From NCBI GenBank assembly GCA_013368375.1, contig JAACJP010000008.1, forward strand, positions 1 through 64,000: a stretch of 64,000 nt of DNA, in the 5' to 3' direction. The position numbers and the translations under genes are program-made. Positions 47,893 through 57,397 of the stretch are shown here, piece by piece; position 1 is the stretch's first letter, and every line of letters starts with the position of its first letter. Origin of the DNA: Tricholomella constricta. Lineage: Eukaryota; Basidiomycota; Agaricomycetes; Agaricales; Lyophyllaceae. Under the pieces are notes generated by a model. It worked only from the letters and a program-made list of their open reading frames with translations. It was not told the DNA's origin and did not search any database.

Positions 47893-50041
47893 CTATGACT
47901 CCATCACTGTGTCGGGGTCGGTGGTGTTGTTGTCCACTGGACCCTGGCTGGTGGTAATCACCGCCAGTGATAAAGGCCCTGTAAGGGCCGACACAGGGTC
48001 CACTTGGGTTTCGGTAGCTCCAGTTGGAGCTGCCACGACTGTGGAAGGTGTCGCAGAGGCAGGTATAGCTGCCGCCGGGTCCGCCATTTCGACGTTGATG
48101 GACGTCGATCCCGATGAAGCTGGGTGATGCAGGCCTGGGGGGAGATATTCCCCCACCCGAACACGGAGTCCTCGGAAGTGTGGGTCTTCACCCACAAACA
48201 TCCATTCCGAACTCACTAGACAGTCTAGTGATTCGGTCTGGAATTCCACGTGCATCAGCGTTTGGATGCGCATGATGTCATCGGTGGTGGGATGGTACCA
48301 CCCATCCCACTCAGGAATGGCGGGCGGGACACCCATTTCATCTAGACGACGAACTCGATCGTCGTCAACATTGCGGAACAGGACCTTATAGGGACCTGAG
48401 TTAGAGTAGTTATGGTCTAAGTAATGTAGACCATAAGTGTAGCTATGATGTATCCAGCTTACTGGAATACCAATGTTGATAAGGTGTTGCAAGACACCTT
48501 GTTCAGTGATCCGCACCTCCGGAGGGATCACTTGGATGCGAGGTATGGTAACCTCAGGGCCTTCGATCTGGATTGGCCTCGTTATGGGCAGCCACAGCCT
48601 CTGAGTAGAGGTATGGCCGCGCGGTAATGGTCGCGAAAAGTCGCATGAACCATGACCGCATGCTGTGGGTAGTTGGCGCCAGTACATTCGCCAACAAGTA
48701 TCCCCAAGTTCCGCGCCTATGTACGCGGAACCGGTAGTCCATGATGATTCCTCCGTATTGGTTCTTTGAACCAATACGCCCATGGTGAATCATATGTCGG
48801 CACCAGTGCTCGACATCGAGGGCGTGGTCGGGGCCTGGCTGAGGAAGGCCAGCGCCTCGTGTAGGCTTGTCCGGCCTATATTCGAAGACCCTCCCAGGCC
48901 GCCTAATTGGCGCGGCCTGCCAAATGGGTGACCGTATATCGAACGGTCGGTTGATGCTTCTAAATTCATCCATGGCTGCTCGAGCCATGGATCGGTCGCG
49001 CAAATGGGGCGCTACTGATAGGGAGACTCGCCGGAACTCCCTAAAGAGCATAAAGGCCTCTGCCCGCTCTTCATCCGTCACGCCGGGGCGCCGATCATTG
49101 ATCAGTGCATACAACTGATCAACTTCACGAGGGTTCATTGGGAACCCGCGTGGTGCGACGGCATATAGCCGTCCCAATGGGGGACGAGAATTGTGTCCCG
49201 TCCCCACTCGCTTTTGGATACTCGAGCTGCGGTGCCTAGTGCATAGGCACGATTCTGGGCGGACGATACATATATCGTCCGCACTAACATATCCCAAAAG
49301 CGGTTGTCCCTCTCGTGGCGGTCGTTGATGAAGACCACCCCAAGCTTGTCAGGGATCCGCCCCGGCATCTCCTTCTCAGCTTTGCGAGCCATATTCTCAC
49401 GATGCTGCTTTTGCCCGGCAGCCTTCTTCTTGCTGACAGGCTTGTCGTCGCCAGACGACTTGCCCCAGTCCGATTCATCCATAGCCTCGGCATATGGATC
49501 CGAGGCCTTCTGTTTGCCTTTGGATGGCGGCGTTGGGGGCTGCACCATCGTACTAGCAACAGGTTCCTTCTTCTGAGAACCTCGTTCTGGGTTCCGCACC
49601 CGGCTTTCTCCCGGGGGCGGTAACGCTCCAGATAGGTTTTGCGGCTTTGTTTCCGCTGATGTTGACGATGTCGACGCCGTGCGCTCGAGTTCCCGAGCAG
49701 GTAAGGGGCGCACTTCACGCGTCCCTTGATCCTCGCGGCGCTCTTCCCGTTGAGAACCATAATCAAGTGGGCGTTCATCACACCACACTTCCTGGTCGGG
49801 GTGGCGGTTGTACCGCCGATTCTCCTGTTCCAGGCGTTGTTCCGGACGCCTGGGCTCGCTCCTCTCTTGTCGTCGCGGCTCGTAAGAGGTGCGTTCTTCT
49901 CGACGCACCTCCGTTTGCTGCCTTTTTATGTGTCGGGACAATGGTCCCTCCCCGCGATCCGGCGACGCTACTGCCGGCCGTTTTCTTGCCAGGCTGAGTT
50001 GCTCAGCCATGGCCGCTTCTCTCGCTTTCACGCGTCTCAAA
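47893..50041 (-). CDS. Extra reading frame of the outer retroelement, downstream part
   Basis: Three overlapping minus-strand frames together form the second part of a long protein. The first (50041 down to 49135) is Arg/Glu-rich and charged, then ends with HERDNRFWDMLVRTIYV. The second (49297 to 48554) contains MNPREVDQLYALINDRRPGV, IDYRF-like YGGIIMDYRFRVHRRGTWGY and MRSWFMRLFATI. The third (48783 to 47893) has LINIGIPVSWIHHSYTYGLH and YKVLFRNVDDDRV, then a Thr/Pro/Ala tail. A 62-nt intron with donor GTTAGT and acceptor CCGCAG (about 49229-49290) would join the first to the second. The second-to-third join is unresolved (one-base shift or intron near 48,600). No known domain is recognised. 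It lies between a chromodomain fragment and a 3' LTR, in the position of an env gene, but shows no signal peptide or membrane segment. Confidence 0.5.
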
Positions 50042-51507
50042 CACATACAGGCACTACAATGTAGCGTGTCCCACGGTCCAGCGGGCCCATACATTGTAGC
50101 ATACTTGACGGCACCAGCGGGCCCGCTGGAGCGCCAGCGGGGCCCCTACATGTAGCCGTCTGGCACGGTGCCAGCGGGACCTCTACATGTAGCGTCTGGC
50201 ACAGTACCAGCGGGCCCGCTGGTGCTGCAGCGGGCCTATATGGTGCTGCGGGGGCAGCAGGTGGGGGCTAGTGGGGCACTACTCACATCCGCGGACCTCC
50301 GCAGGTCGTTGTCTGTGGAGCACACCCAGTATTGCAGGGGGCCGATATGGTGCTGTGGGGGGGCAGCAGGGTGGGGGGCTTGCGGAGCACTGCCCATGTC
50401 CGCGGACGTCCGCGGGTCGTTGTCTGGGGCACACCCAGGATTGCAGGGGGCCGATACGGTGCTGTGGGGGGGCAGCAGGGTGGGGGGCTTGCGGGGCACT
50501 GGCCATGTCCGCGGATATCCGCGGGTCATTGCCTGTGGAGCACACCCAGCAATGCTGCAGGCCTATATGATGCAATAGGGGGCCACAGAGCAGGTGCTGT
50601 TACACACCTCCGCGGACTTGCAGCGGAGCACATTACATATAGTATGTCTGCATTACATTGAGCTTGCAGGGCATTACCCACGTCCGCGGACGTCCGCAGG
50701 TCGTTGCCTGTGGAGCACACGCAGCACTGCAGCAGGCCTATATGGTGCTGTGGGGGCCACAGAGCAGCACACCTCCGCGGACTTGCAGCAAAGCACACTA
50801 CGTATAGTATGTCTGCATGACATTGAGCTTGCAGAGCATTACCCACGTCCGCGGCGGACCTCCGCGGGTCGTTGCCTGTGGAGCACACCCAGCACTGTAG
50901 CAGGCCTATATGATGCAATAGGGGGCCACAGAGCAGGTGCTGTTACACACCTCCGCGGACTTGCAGCGGAGCACACTACATATAGTATGTCTGCATTACA
51001 TTGAGCTTGCAGGGCATTACCCATGTCCGCGGACGTCCGCGGGTCGTTGCCTGTGGAGCACACCCAGCACTGTAGCAGGCCTATATGGTGCAGTGGGCCA
51101 CAAAGCAGCACACCTCCGCGGACTTGCAGCGGAGCACACTACATATAGTATGTCTGCATTACATTGAGCTTGCAGGGCATTACCCATGTCCGCGGACGTC
51201 CGCGGGTCGTTGCCTGTGGAGCACACCCAGCACTGTAGCAGGCCTATATGATGCAGTAGGGGGCCACAGAGCAGGTGCTGTTACACACCTCCGCGGACTT
51301 GCAGCGGAGCACACTACATATAGTATGTCTGCATGACATTGAGCTTGCAGAGCATTACCCACGTCCGCGGACCTCCGCGGGTCGTTGCCTGTGGGGCACA
51401 CTCAGCACCGCAGCAGGCCTATATGGTGCAGTAGGGGGCCGCAGAGCAGGAGCTGTTACACACCTCCGCAGACTTGCAGCGGAGCACACGGAGTAGCAGT
51501 AGCAGTG
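50042..51507 (+). repeat. Left inverted arm with tandem repeats of about 120-180 bp
   Basis: Repeated blocks each contain a palindromic core of the form CCGCGGACNTCCGCGG, then GTCGTTGCCTGTGGAGCACA, CAGGCCTATATG, a GGGGCCACAGAGCAG segment and CTCCGCGGACTTGCAGCGGA. Full copies start near 50670, 50845, 51025, 51190 and 51365; a shorter, more GC-rich variant occupies 50285-50575. Confidence 0.85.
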
Positions 51508-53040
51508 GAGCACAAAATCAAGAACGAAGGAATAATACTCCTTGAAACATGGAACTGGGTGTCTTTGATCATGGTCCTATTGGGCAGTTCGGACACCAGC
51601 CTTGCCAGGAAAATACAATTTGAGTACGGTTAAAGACAAGGACCAGGGCTGTTTTGCCACCTCCGCGGAGTTGCAGTAGAGCACAAAATCAAGGAAGAAG
51701 GAATAATACTCCTTGAAAGATGGAACCGGGTGTCTTTGATCATGGTCCTATTGGGCAGTTCGGGCACCAGCTTTGCCAGGAAAATACGATTTGAGTATGG
51801 TTAAAGACAAGGAGCAGGGCTGTTTTGCCACCTCCGCGGAGTTGCAGTGGAGCACACTACATGTAGCATGTCTAAAGTACATCTGCAGACCTCCATGGAC
51901 TGTTGTCTGTGTAGCACACCTGGTGCTGCAGTGGGCCTATACAGTGCTAGGGGGCCATAGAGCAGAGGTGTTATACACCTCCACGGAGTAGCAATGGCGC
52001 ACACTACATGTAGCATGTCCTACATTTCTACTGGTATACAACCTCAACAGTATACAGTATCACCATCAACTCCTGTCTGGATGTTATGGTTTACCTCCAT
52101 TCAATCATGGGCCTACAGTGGAGGCTACACTTAAACCTGTAGCTCCACTATAACTGTGGTGTGAAGTTAACAAAGCCTGTATCAAGTATCAAGGGAGTGT
52201 TGTGTAATGAGTATGACCTTTGTGTTCCTTAGTATTTCAATAGCAGGAGGGCTGCAACAGCTGAAGGGCCGCAACGGCTGTATCTAGCTCGATATTGACA
52301 ATGCTGTGCATAAAGAGTACATTATATCGCAGTAGCAAAGTAAGTGTAAAGCTCAATATGAAAGATGGTGCTGTATCATGCACTCTGAAGCACAAACAAC
52401 AAAGACTGCTCATTGACAGCTATAAGAGGACACAGGGCTACTCTCAATACATTCTCTCTGTGAATTTGTAAGAATAGCTTACATAGTGTAAATAATGCTA
52501 GTATACGGTAGAGATGATATAAGAAAGCTACAATAGCATGATGCTGCAGTGAACATAAGTACTGCCGAATAAGCAATCTTTTGGATATTGGACATGTCCA
52601 CTTGTCTGTAAAGTGTACCAAAGTGGTACACTTATGCACTCTCTTTGGAATCCAGCCCACATATTAGACGTAGGCTTGGACCAGTTAGACCAAATTCAAA
52701 GCTTGTGTATCCAAGCACATATACATTTTTTGATTGACCGTGGCGTAACAATAAATATACTTTGAAATGCATTGCCACACTGCTGCTGTGCTGTCGGAGT
52801 GATGAAGTGTCAGTGGAACCAAGGCTGAAGATTACATCAATACAATTCACTTCTATTACAGGGCATGGAAACCTGCAGGTCTTGCATACTGGTTACGCCA
52901 CACTGCAGAAGTGACTGAAGTCCGCAGACATGCCAAATGTCATATACCTGCTCTGTAATGTGATGTCGGTATTTGAACTGGAGCCTACATTGCACAGTGC
53001 AGAGCAGGTCACCGGCATTATGCCTCGTATGTTGGACATG
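51508..53040. other. Core of the foldback-like element
   Basis: The left part holds a direct repeat of about 170 bp (51510-51675 and 51680-51848, sharing GAATAATACTCCTTGAAA and GTGTCTTTGATCATGGTCCT). The remainder is AT-rich, with no open frame longer than about 95 codons and no transposase motif. Confidence 0.6.
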
Positions 53041-54356
53041 CTATATAGTGTGCTCCGCTGCAAGCATGATATATGTAGTGTGCTCCGCTACAAGTCCGCG
53101 GAGGTGTGTAACAACACCTGCTCTGTGGCCCCCTACTGCATCATATAGGCCTGCTACAGTGCTGGGTGTGCTCCACAGGCAACGACCCGCGGACGTCCGC
53201 GGACGTGGGTAATGCCCTGCAAGCTCAATGTCATGCAGACATACTATATGTAGTGTGCTCCGCTGCAAGTCCGCGGAAATGTGCTGCTTTGTGGCCCACT
53301 GCACCATATAGGCCTGCTGCAGTACTGGGTGTGCCCCACAGGCAACAACCCGCGGAGGTCCGCGGACGTGGGTAATGCTCTGCAAGCTCATTGTCATGCA
53401 GACATACTATATGTAGTGTCCGCGGACGTGGGTAATGCCCTGCAAGCTCAATGTAATGCAGACATACTATATGTAGTGTGCTCCGCTGCAAGTCCGGGGA
53501 GGTGTGCTGCTCTGTGGCCCCCACACCACCATATAGGCCTGCTGCAGTGCTGGGTATGCTCCACAGGCAACGACCCGCGGACGTCCACGGACGTGGGTAA
53601 TGCCCTGCAAGCTCAATGTTATGCAGACATACTATATGAAGTGTGCTCCGCTGCAAGTCCGCAGAGGTGTGTAACAGCACCTGCTCTGTGTCCCCCTACT
53701 GCATCATATAGGCCTGCTACAGTGCTGGGTGTGCTCCACAGGCAACGACCCGCGGAGGTCCGCCGCGGACGTGGGTAATGCTCTGCAAGCTCAATGTCAT
53801 GCAGACATACTATATGTAGTGTGCTCCGCTGCAAGTCCGCGGAGGTGTGTAACAGCACCTGCTCTGTGGCCCCCTACTGCATCATATAGGCCTGCTACAG
53901 TGCTGGGTGTGCTCCACAGGCAACGACCCGCGGAGGTCCGCGGACGTGGGTAATGCTCTGCAAGCTCAATGTCATGCAGACATACTATATGTAGTGTGCT
54001 CCGCTGCAAGTCCGCGGAGGTGTGTAACAGCACCTGCTCTGTGGCCCCCTACTGCATCATATAGGCCTGCTACAGTGCTGGGTGTGCTCCACAGGCAACG
54101 ACCCGCGGACGTGGGTAATGCCCTGCAAGCTCAATGTCATGCAGACATACTATATGTAGTGTGCTCCGCTGCAAGTCCGCGGAGGTGTGCTGCTTTGTGG
54201 CCCACTGCACCATATAGGCCTGCTGCAGTGCTGGGTGTGCCCCACAGGCAACAACCCGTGGGGGTCCGCGGACATGGGTAATGCCCTGCAAGCTCAATGT
54301 TGTGTGGACATACTATATGTAATGTGCTCCGCTGCAAGTCCGCGGAGGTGTGTAAC
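53041..54356 (-). repeat. Right inverted arm, inner part
   Basis: The same repeat blocks as the left arm, in reverse orientation, with seven or eight copies spaced about 160-180 bp apart. The arm is cut at 54356 by the chromovirus and resumes at 61231. Confidence 0.85.
54352..54356. other. Target duplication GTAAC of the chromovirus
   Basis: GTAAC precedes the 5' LTR here and follows the 3' LTR at 61226-61230. Confidence 0.9.
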
Positions 54357-54853
54357 TGTTAGGGGAACACCTGTTTGGTGATCACGTGACCATCCGATTC
54401 CTCGGACGAGCACGTGACCAACCGCTCCTCAGATGATCGCGATCCCGACCCCGACGCTCCGCCCCAAGCATCGGTGTACATACTTATAACTTCCTGTCGT
54501 TACTTCCCCTTCCAGCGCGCGCCCGATCCCGACTCCCGACATCCCGACGTCGGTCACCCGACCTCGTGCGCCTGCACCCTGAGCCACGAGGATCGGACAG
54601 CGTCGGGAACGTGTACATACACGCGCCGCTGCCCATCCGTTATCATTTACGTACCATACACCCCAGAGAGCCGGCCCTCAAGTAGTTACTCGTATATAGT
54701 CATCCTCCTGACATGGGGGAATCCTTTACTCTATTCTCATTGGATTCCCCTCTGCCAGGTAGGTCTACTTACGTTCTCTCTAATCGTACATAATATAACA
54801 TTGGATTCCCCTCTGCCAGCACGACTAAGCTCTGCGCTGAGGTCGCCCTAACA
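54357..54853 (+). repeat. 5' LTR of the chromovirus
   Basis: Begins TGTTAGGGGAACACC and ends CGCCCTAACA, with a five-base inverted TGTTA/TAACA terminus. A TATA-like sequence (GTATATAG, 54692-54699) lies about 30 bp before TTTACTCTATTCTC, the likely transcript start. Confidence 0.95.
54692..54738 (+). promoter_or_regulatory. LTR core promoter and probable transcript 5' end
   Basis: GTATATAG is followed about 30 bp later by TTTACTCTATTCTC (54725-54738). The latter is the perfect complement of the primer-binding segment after the LTR, which marks it as the probable RNA 5' end. Confidence 0.55.
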
Positions 54854-54855
54854 GC

Positions 54856-54867
54856 AGAATAGAGTAA
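54856..54867 (+). other. Self-complementary primer-binding site
   Basis: AGAATAGAGTAA begins two bases after the 5' LTR and is exactly complementary to 54726-54737 in the LTR. This matches the self-priming of Tf1/sushi-type elements, where the RNA 5' end folds back as the primer. Confidence 0.65.
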
Positions 54868-54980
54868 CTCTAGAAACCCGACGAAGCCGACCGATCCGCT
54901 TCCGCGCCGAAACACGCGTCTGCTACACGCGACCGTCCAACGCGCGCTCGCTCCGATCGCCCGCCCAGTCCCGTTTCGAG

Positions 54981-56195
54981 ATGTCCGAATTTGGTGACAT
55001 GTCGCAGCGACCGTTCTCTCCCTTCCTCACGACGGAGGAGCGGTTGGCGAATATGGAAGCCACAATTTCGGCTCTCTCTGCCTCCAATACCTCCAACTCG
55101 GCCTCTATGGACCGCCTCTCCGCTCTTTTCGAAAAATTCATGTCGGGGACACCCCCCAATCCCACCCCCGCTGCTCCCGAAGCAGACACGACCCCCCCGC
55201 CGCCTGAGACGACCACCCCGCTGCCAGGCTCTCCGCGATTGGGATCGCACCACCTCCGACCGTCGCCCCCTCCCATTTACGACGGCGCCCGATCGGGCGG
55301 TCGCGCATTCTTGAACGCCTGCAAGCTCTACTTCTCCTTGTGCGGGGGAAGTTTCGCCGACGACCACGCCCGAATAGTATGGGTGCTGTCGTACATGCAG
55401 CACGGGCGAGCCGCCGACTTCGTCAGTCGGGTGTTCCAGTTCGGAACCGCCAAGGACGTCTTTCCCGCCTGGAAGGACTTCGAAGACACCTTCCGTGGCG
55501 AGTTCTTCCTCTTCGACGAGGTCGCCGATGCCGCGCTCATCCTGGAGTCGACGGCGTACTTCCAGAACGGTCGATCGATCGACGAGTACATCGACTCGTT
55601 CCGATCCCTGTGGGTCAAGGCGGGCTACCCAGATGGGCGTCACCTGGTCCTCAAATTCCGTCGGGGAATGGACCCGAAGCTCTCGAGGCGACTCGGAAGC
55701 ATCACCACGGGTCGCCCGCACGACGAGAAGATTGAGGAGTGGCTGAGGATCGCTCGTTCTCAAGATTTCATCATGAGGTCAGAAGACGACTTCCACCGTC
55801 GGATGGTCCCGACAAAGGCGCCCGACAGCCGCCCGCCCACCACCGCAGCTGCACGATGGGCGTTCGCTACTGCCCCCGCTCCCGCTCCCGCTCCCGCTCC
55901 CCCCGCCCCCCGCGCTCCTGCCGCACCAGCCCCCAGGCCGATCCCCCAGGGCATCCCAATGGACGTAGATCGGATGCGCGATCGGGTCGCGCCTGCCGAC
56001 GACCACTGTTTTCGGTGCAAGAAAAAGGGTCACTACTCTCGTGACTGCCCTTTGCGCTGGGACGTGCGCCACATGCTCGATGATGAGCTGGAGGCGCTTA
56101 TCATGGAACGTCTAGCTCGCAAGGACGCAGTCCCCGCCGACCCGACTCCATCGTCGGCCGACGCGACCGCCTCCGACGCCGAGGAGGGTTTTTAA
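54981..56195 (+). CDS. Chromovirus gag
   Basis: A single frame of 404 codons. It has a short coiled-coil N-terminus and a Pro-rich linker. The capsid-like retrotransposon gag domain follows (FLNACKLYFSL, RAADFVSRVFQ, WKDFEDTFRGEF, IDEYIDSFRSLW). An Ala/Pro repeat precedes a CCHC zinc knuckle, CFRCKKKGHYSRDC, at about residues 342-355. It ends at TAA 56193-56195, immediately after the heptamer GGGTTTT. Gag forms the virus-like particle that packages element RNA. Confidence 0.93.
   Translation: MSEFGDMSQRPFSPFLTTEERLANMEATISALSASNTSNSASMDRLSALFEKFMSGTPPNPTPAAPEADTTPPPPETTTPLPGSPRLGSHHLRPSPPPIYDGARSGGRAFLNACKLYFSLCGGSFADDHARIVWVLSYMQHGRAADFVSRVFQFGTAKDVFPAWKDFEDTFRGEFFLFDEVADAALILESTAYFQNGRSIDEYIDSFRSLWVKAGYPDGRHLVLKFRRGMDPKLSRRLGSITTGRPHDEKIEEWLRIARSQDFIMRSEDDFHRRMVPTKAPDSRPPTTAAARWAFATAPAPAPAPAPPAPRAPAAPAPRPIPQGIPMDVDRMRDRVAPADDHCFRCKKKGHYSRDCPLRWDVRHMLDDELEALIMERLARKDAVPADPTPSSADATASDAEEGF
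56186..56192 (+). promoter_or_regulatory. -1 frameshift heptamer G GGT TTT at the gag stop
   Basis: In the gag frame the end reads GAG GAG GGT TTT TAA; G GGT TTT fits the X XXY YYZ rule. A -1 slip leads directly into the pol frame, which has no ATG near its beginning. Confidence 0.65.
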
Positions 56196-56900
56196 TTACA
56201 CAACGGGTGGAACGTACGCCCCCGTTGTCTAGTCGTAATCGGTTCGCTCCTTTATCCGTAGAATACGCCAATACACCTAATATTGCTGCTATTCCGACGA
56301 GTGAACCGACCGACAAAGACGTACAAAACCCCTCCGACCCGACGACACCGATCGCAGTCGCAAAGCCGATCGCCCCGTCGCGTCGTGGCCTACCCCGCTG
56401 GGAAAAGCGACTCCCTAGTCGCTTCATCGCCGCTGCCTCCCCCTGCCCCAGATCCCTGTGGCTCAATGTCGAACTGGAGACCACCGACACCCAGGAGTCG
56501 CATGCCGTCACTGCCCTAGTGGACAGCGGAGCGACCGGCAGTTTTCTCAATGTCGCTTTCGTCGAGAAACACAAGCTCACGACCAAGGTGCTTAGTCGGC
56601 CATCCCCGGTTTACAATGTGGACGGCACTCTCAACGAAGGCGGTTCGGTCTCTTGCATCGTAGAAGCTGTCTTGCGATACAACGGTCATACCGAACGAGC
56701 CGTCTTCGGGGTCACCCAGTTAGGCAAGCAAGACATGATCCTCGGGTTCAACTGGCTTAAAAACCATAACCCCGAGATCGACTGGGAGACCAAGGAGGTG
56801 AAGATGAGTCGCTGTCCGACGCAGTGCGGCACCTGCAAGGACGAGGTCAAAGCCGATCGGCGCGCACGCACCAAAGTGCGCGCAGCGATCCGCGCCTGTC

Positions 56901-57397
56901 TGTTAAGGGAACACCTGTTTGGTGATCACGTGACCATCCGATTCCTCGGACGAGCACGTGACCGACCGCTCCCCAGATGATCGCGATCCCGACCCCGACG
57001 CTCCGCCCCAAGCATCGGTGTACATACTTATAACTTCCTGTCGTTACTTCCCCTTCCAGCGCGCGCCCGATCCCGATTCCCGACATCCCGACGTCGGTCA
57101 CCCGACCTCGTGCGCCTGCACCCTGAGCCACGAGGATCGGACAGCGTCGGGAACGTGTACATACACGCGCCGCTGCCCATCCGTTATCATTTACGTACCA
57201 TACACCCCAGAGAGCCGGCCCTCAAGTAGTTACTCGTATATAGTCATCCTCCTGACATGGGGGAATCCTTTACTCTATTCTCATTGGATTCCCCTCTGCC
57301 AGGTAGGTCTACTTACGTTCTCTCTAATCGTACATAATATAACATTGGATTCCCCTCTGCCAGCACGACTAAGCTCTGCGCTGAGGTCGCCCTAACA
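56901..57397 (+). repeat. Solo LTR of the same family inside pol
   Basis: A third 497-bp LTR, diverged from the outer pair at several bases (for example TGTTAAGGG instead of TGTTAGGGG, and CCGACCGCTCCCCAG instead of CCAACCGCTCCTCAG). CTGTC precedes it (56896-56900) and follows it (57398-57402), its own target duplication. It separates protease from reverse transcriptase. Confidence 0.93.

Noticed and set aside
49135..49138. ATGA stop-start overlap as a termination-reinitiation signal
   Set aside because: A 62-nt intron with good donor and acceptor links the same two frames and is simpler in a fungus.
50285..51500. CRISPR-like array
   Set aside because: Regular spacing comes from tandem units with related spacers; the genome is eukaryotic and there are no cas genes.
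50168..54297. Many open frames of 70-165 codons in the GC-rich repeats, on both strands, with similar predicted proteins
   Set aside because: They arise from the tandem repeat units, appear in all frames and both orientations, and have no start or codon pattern of their own.
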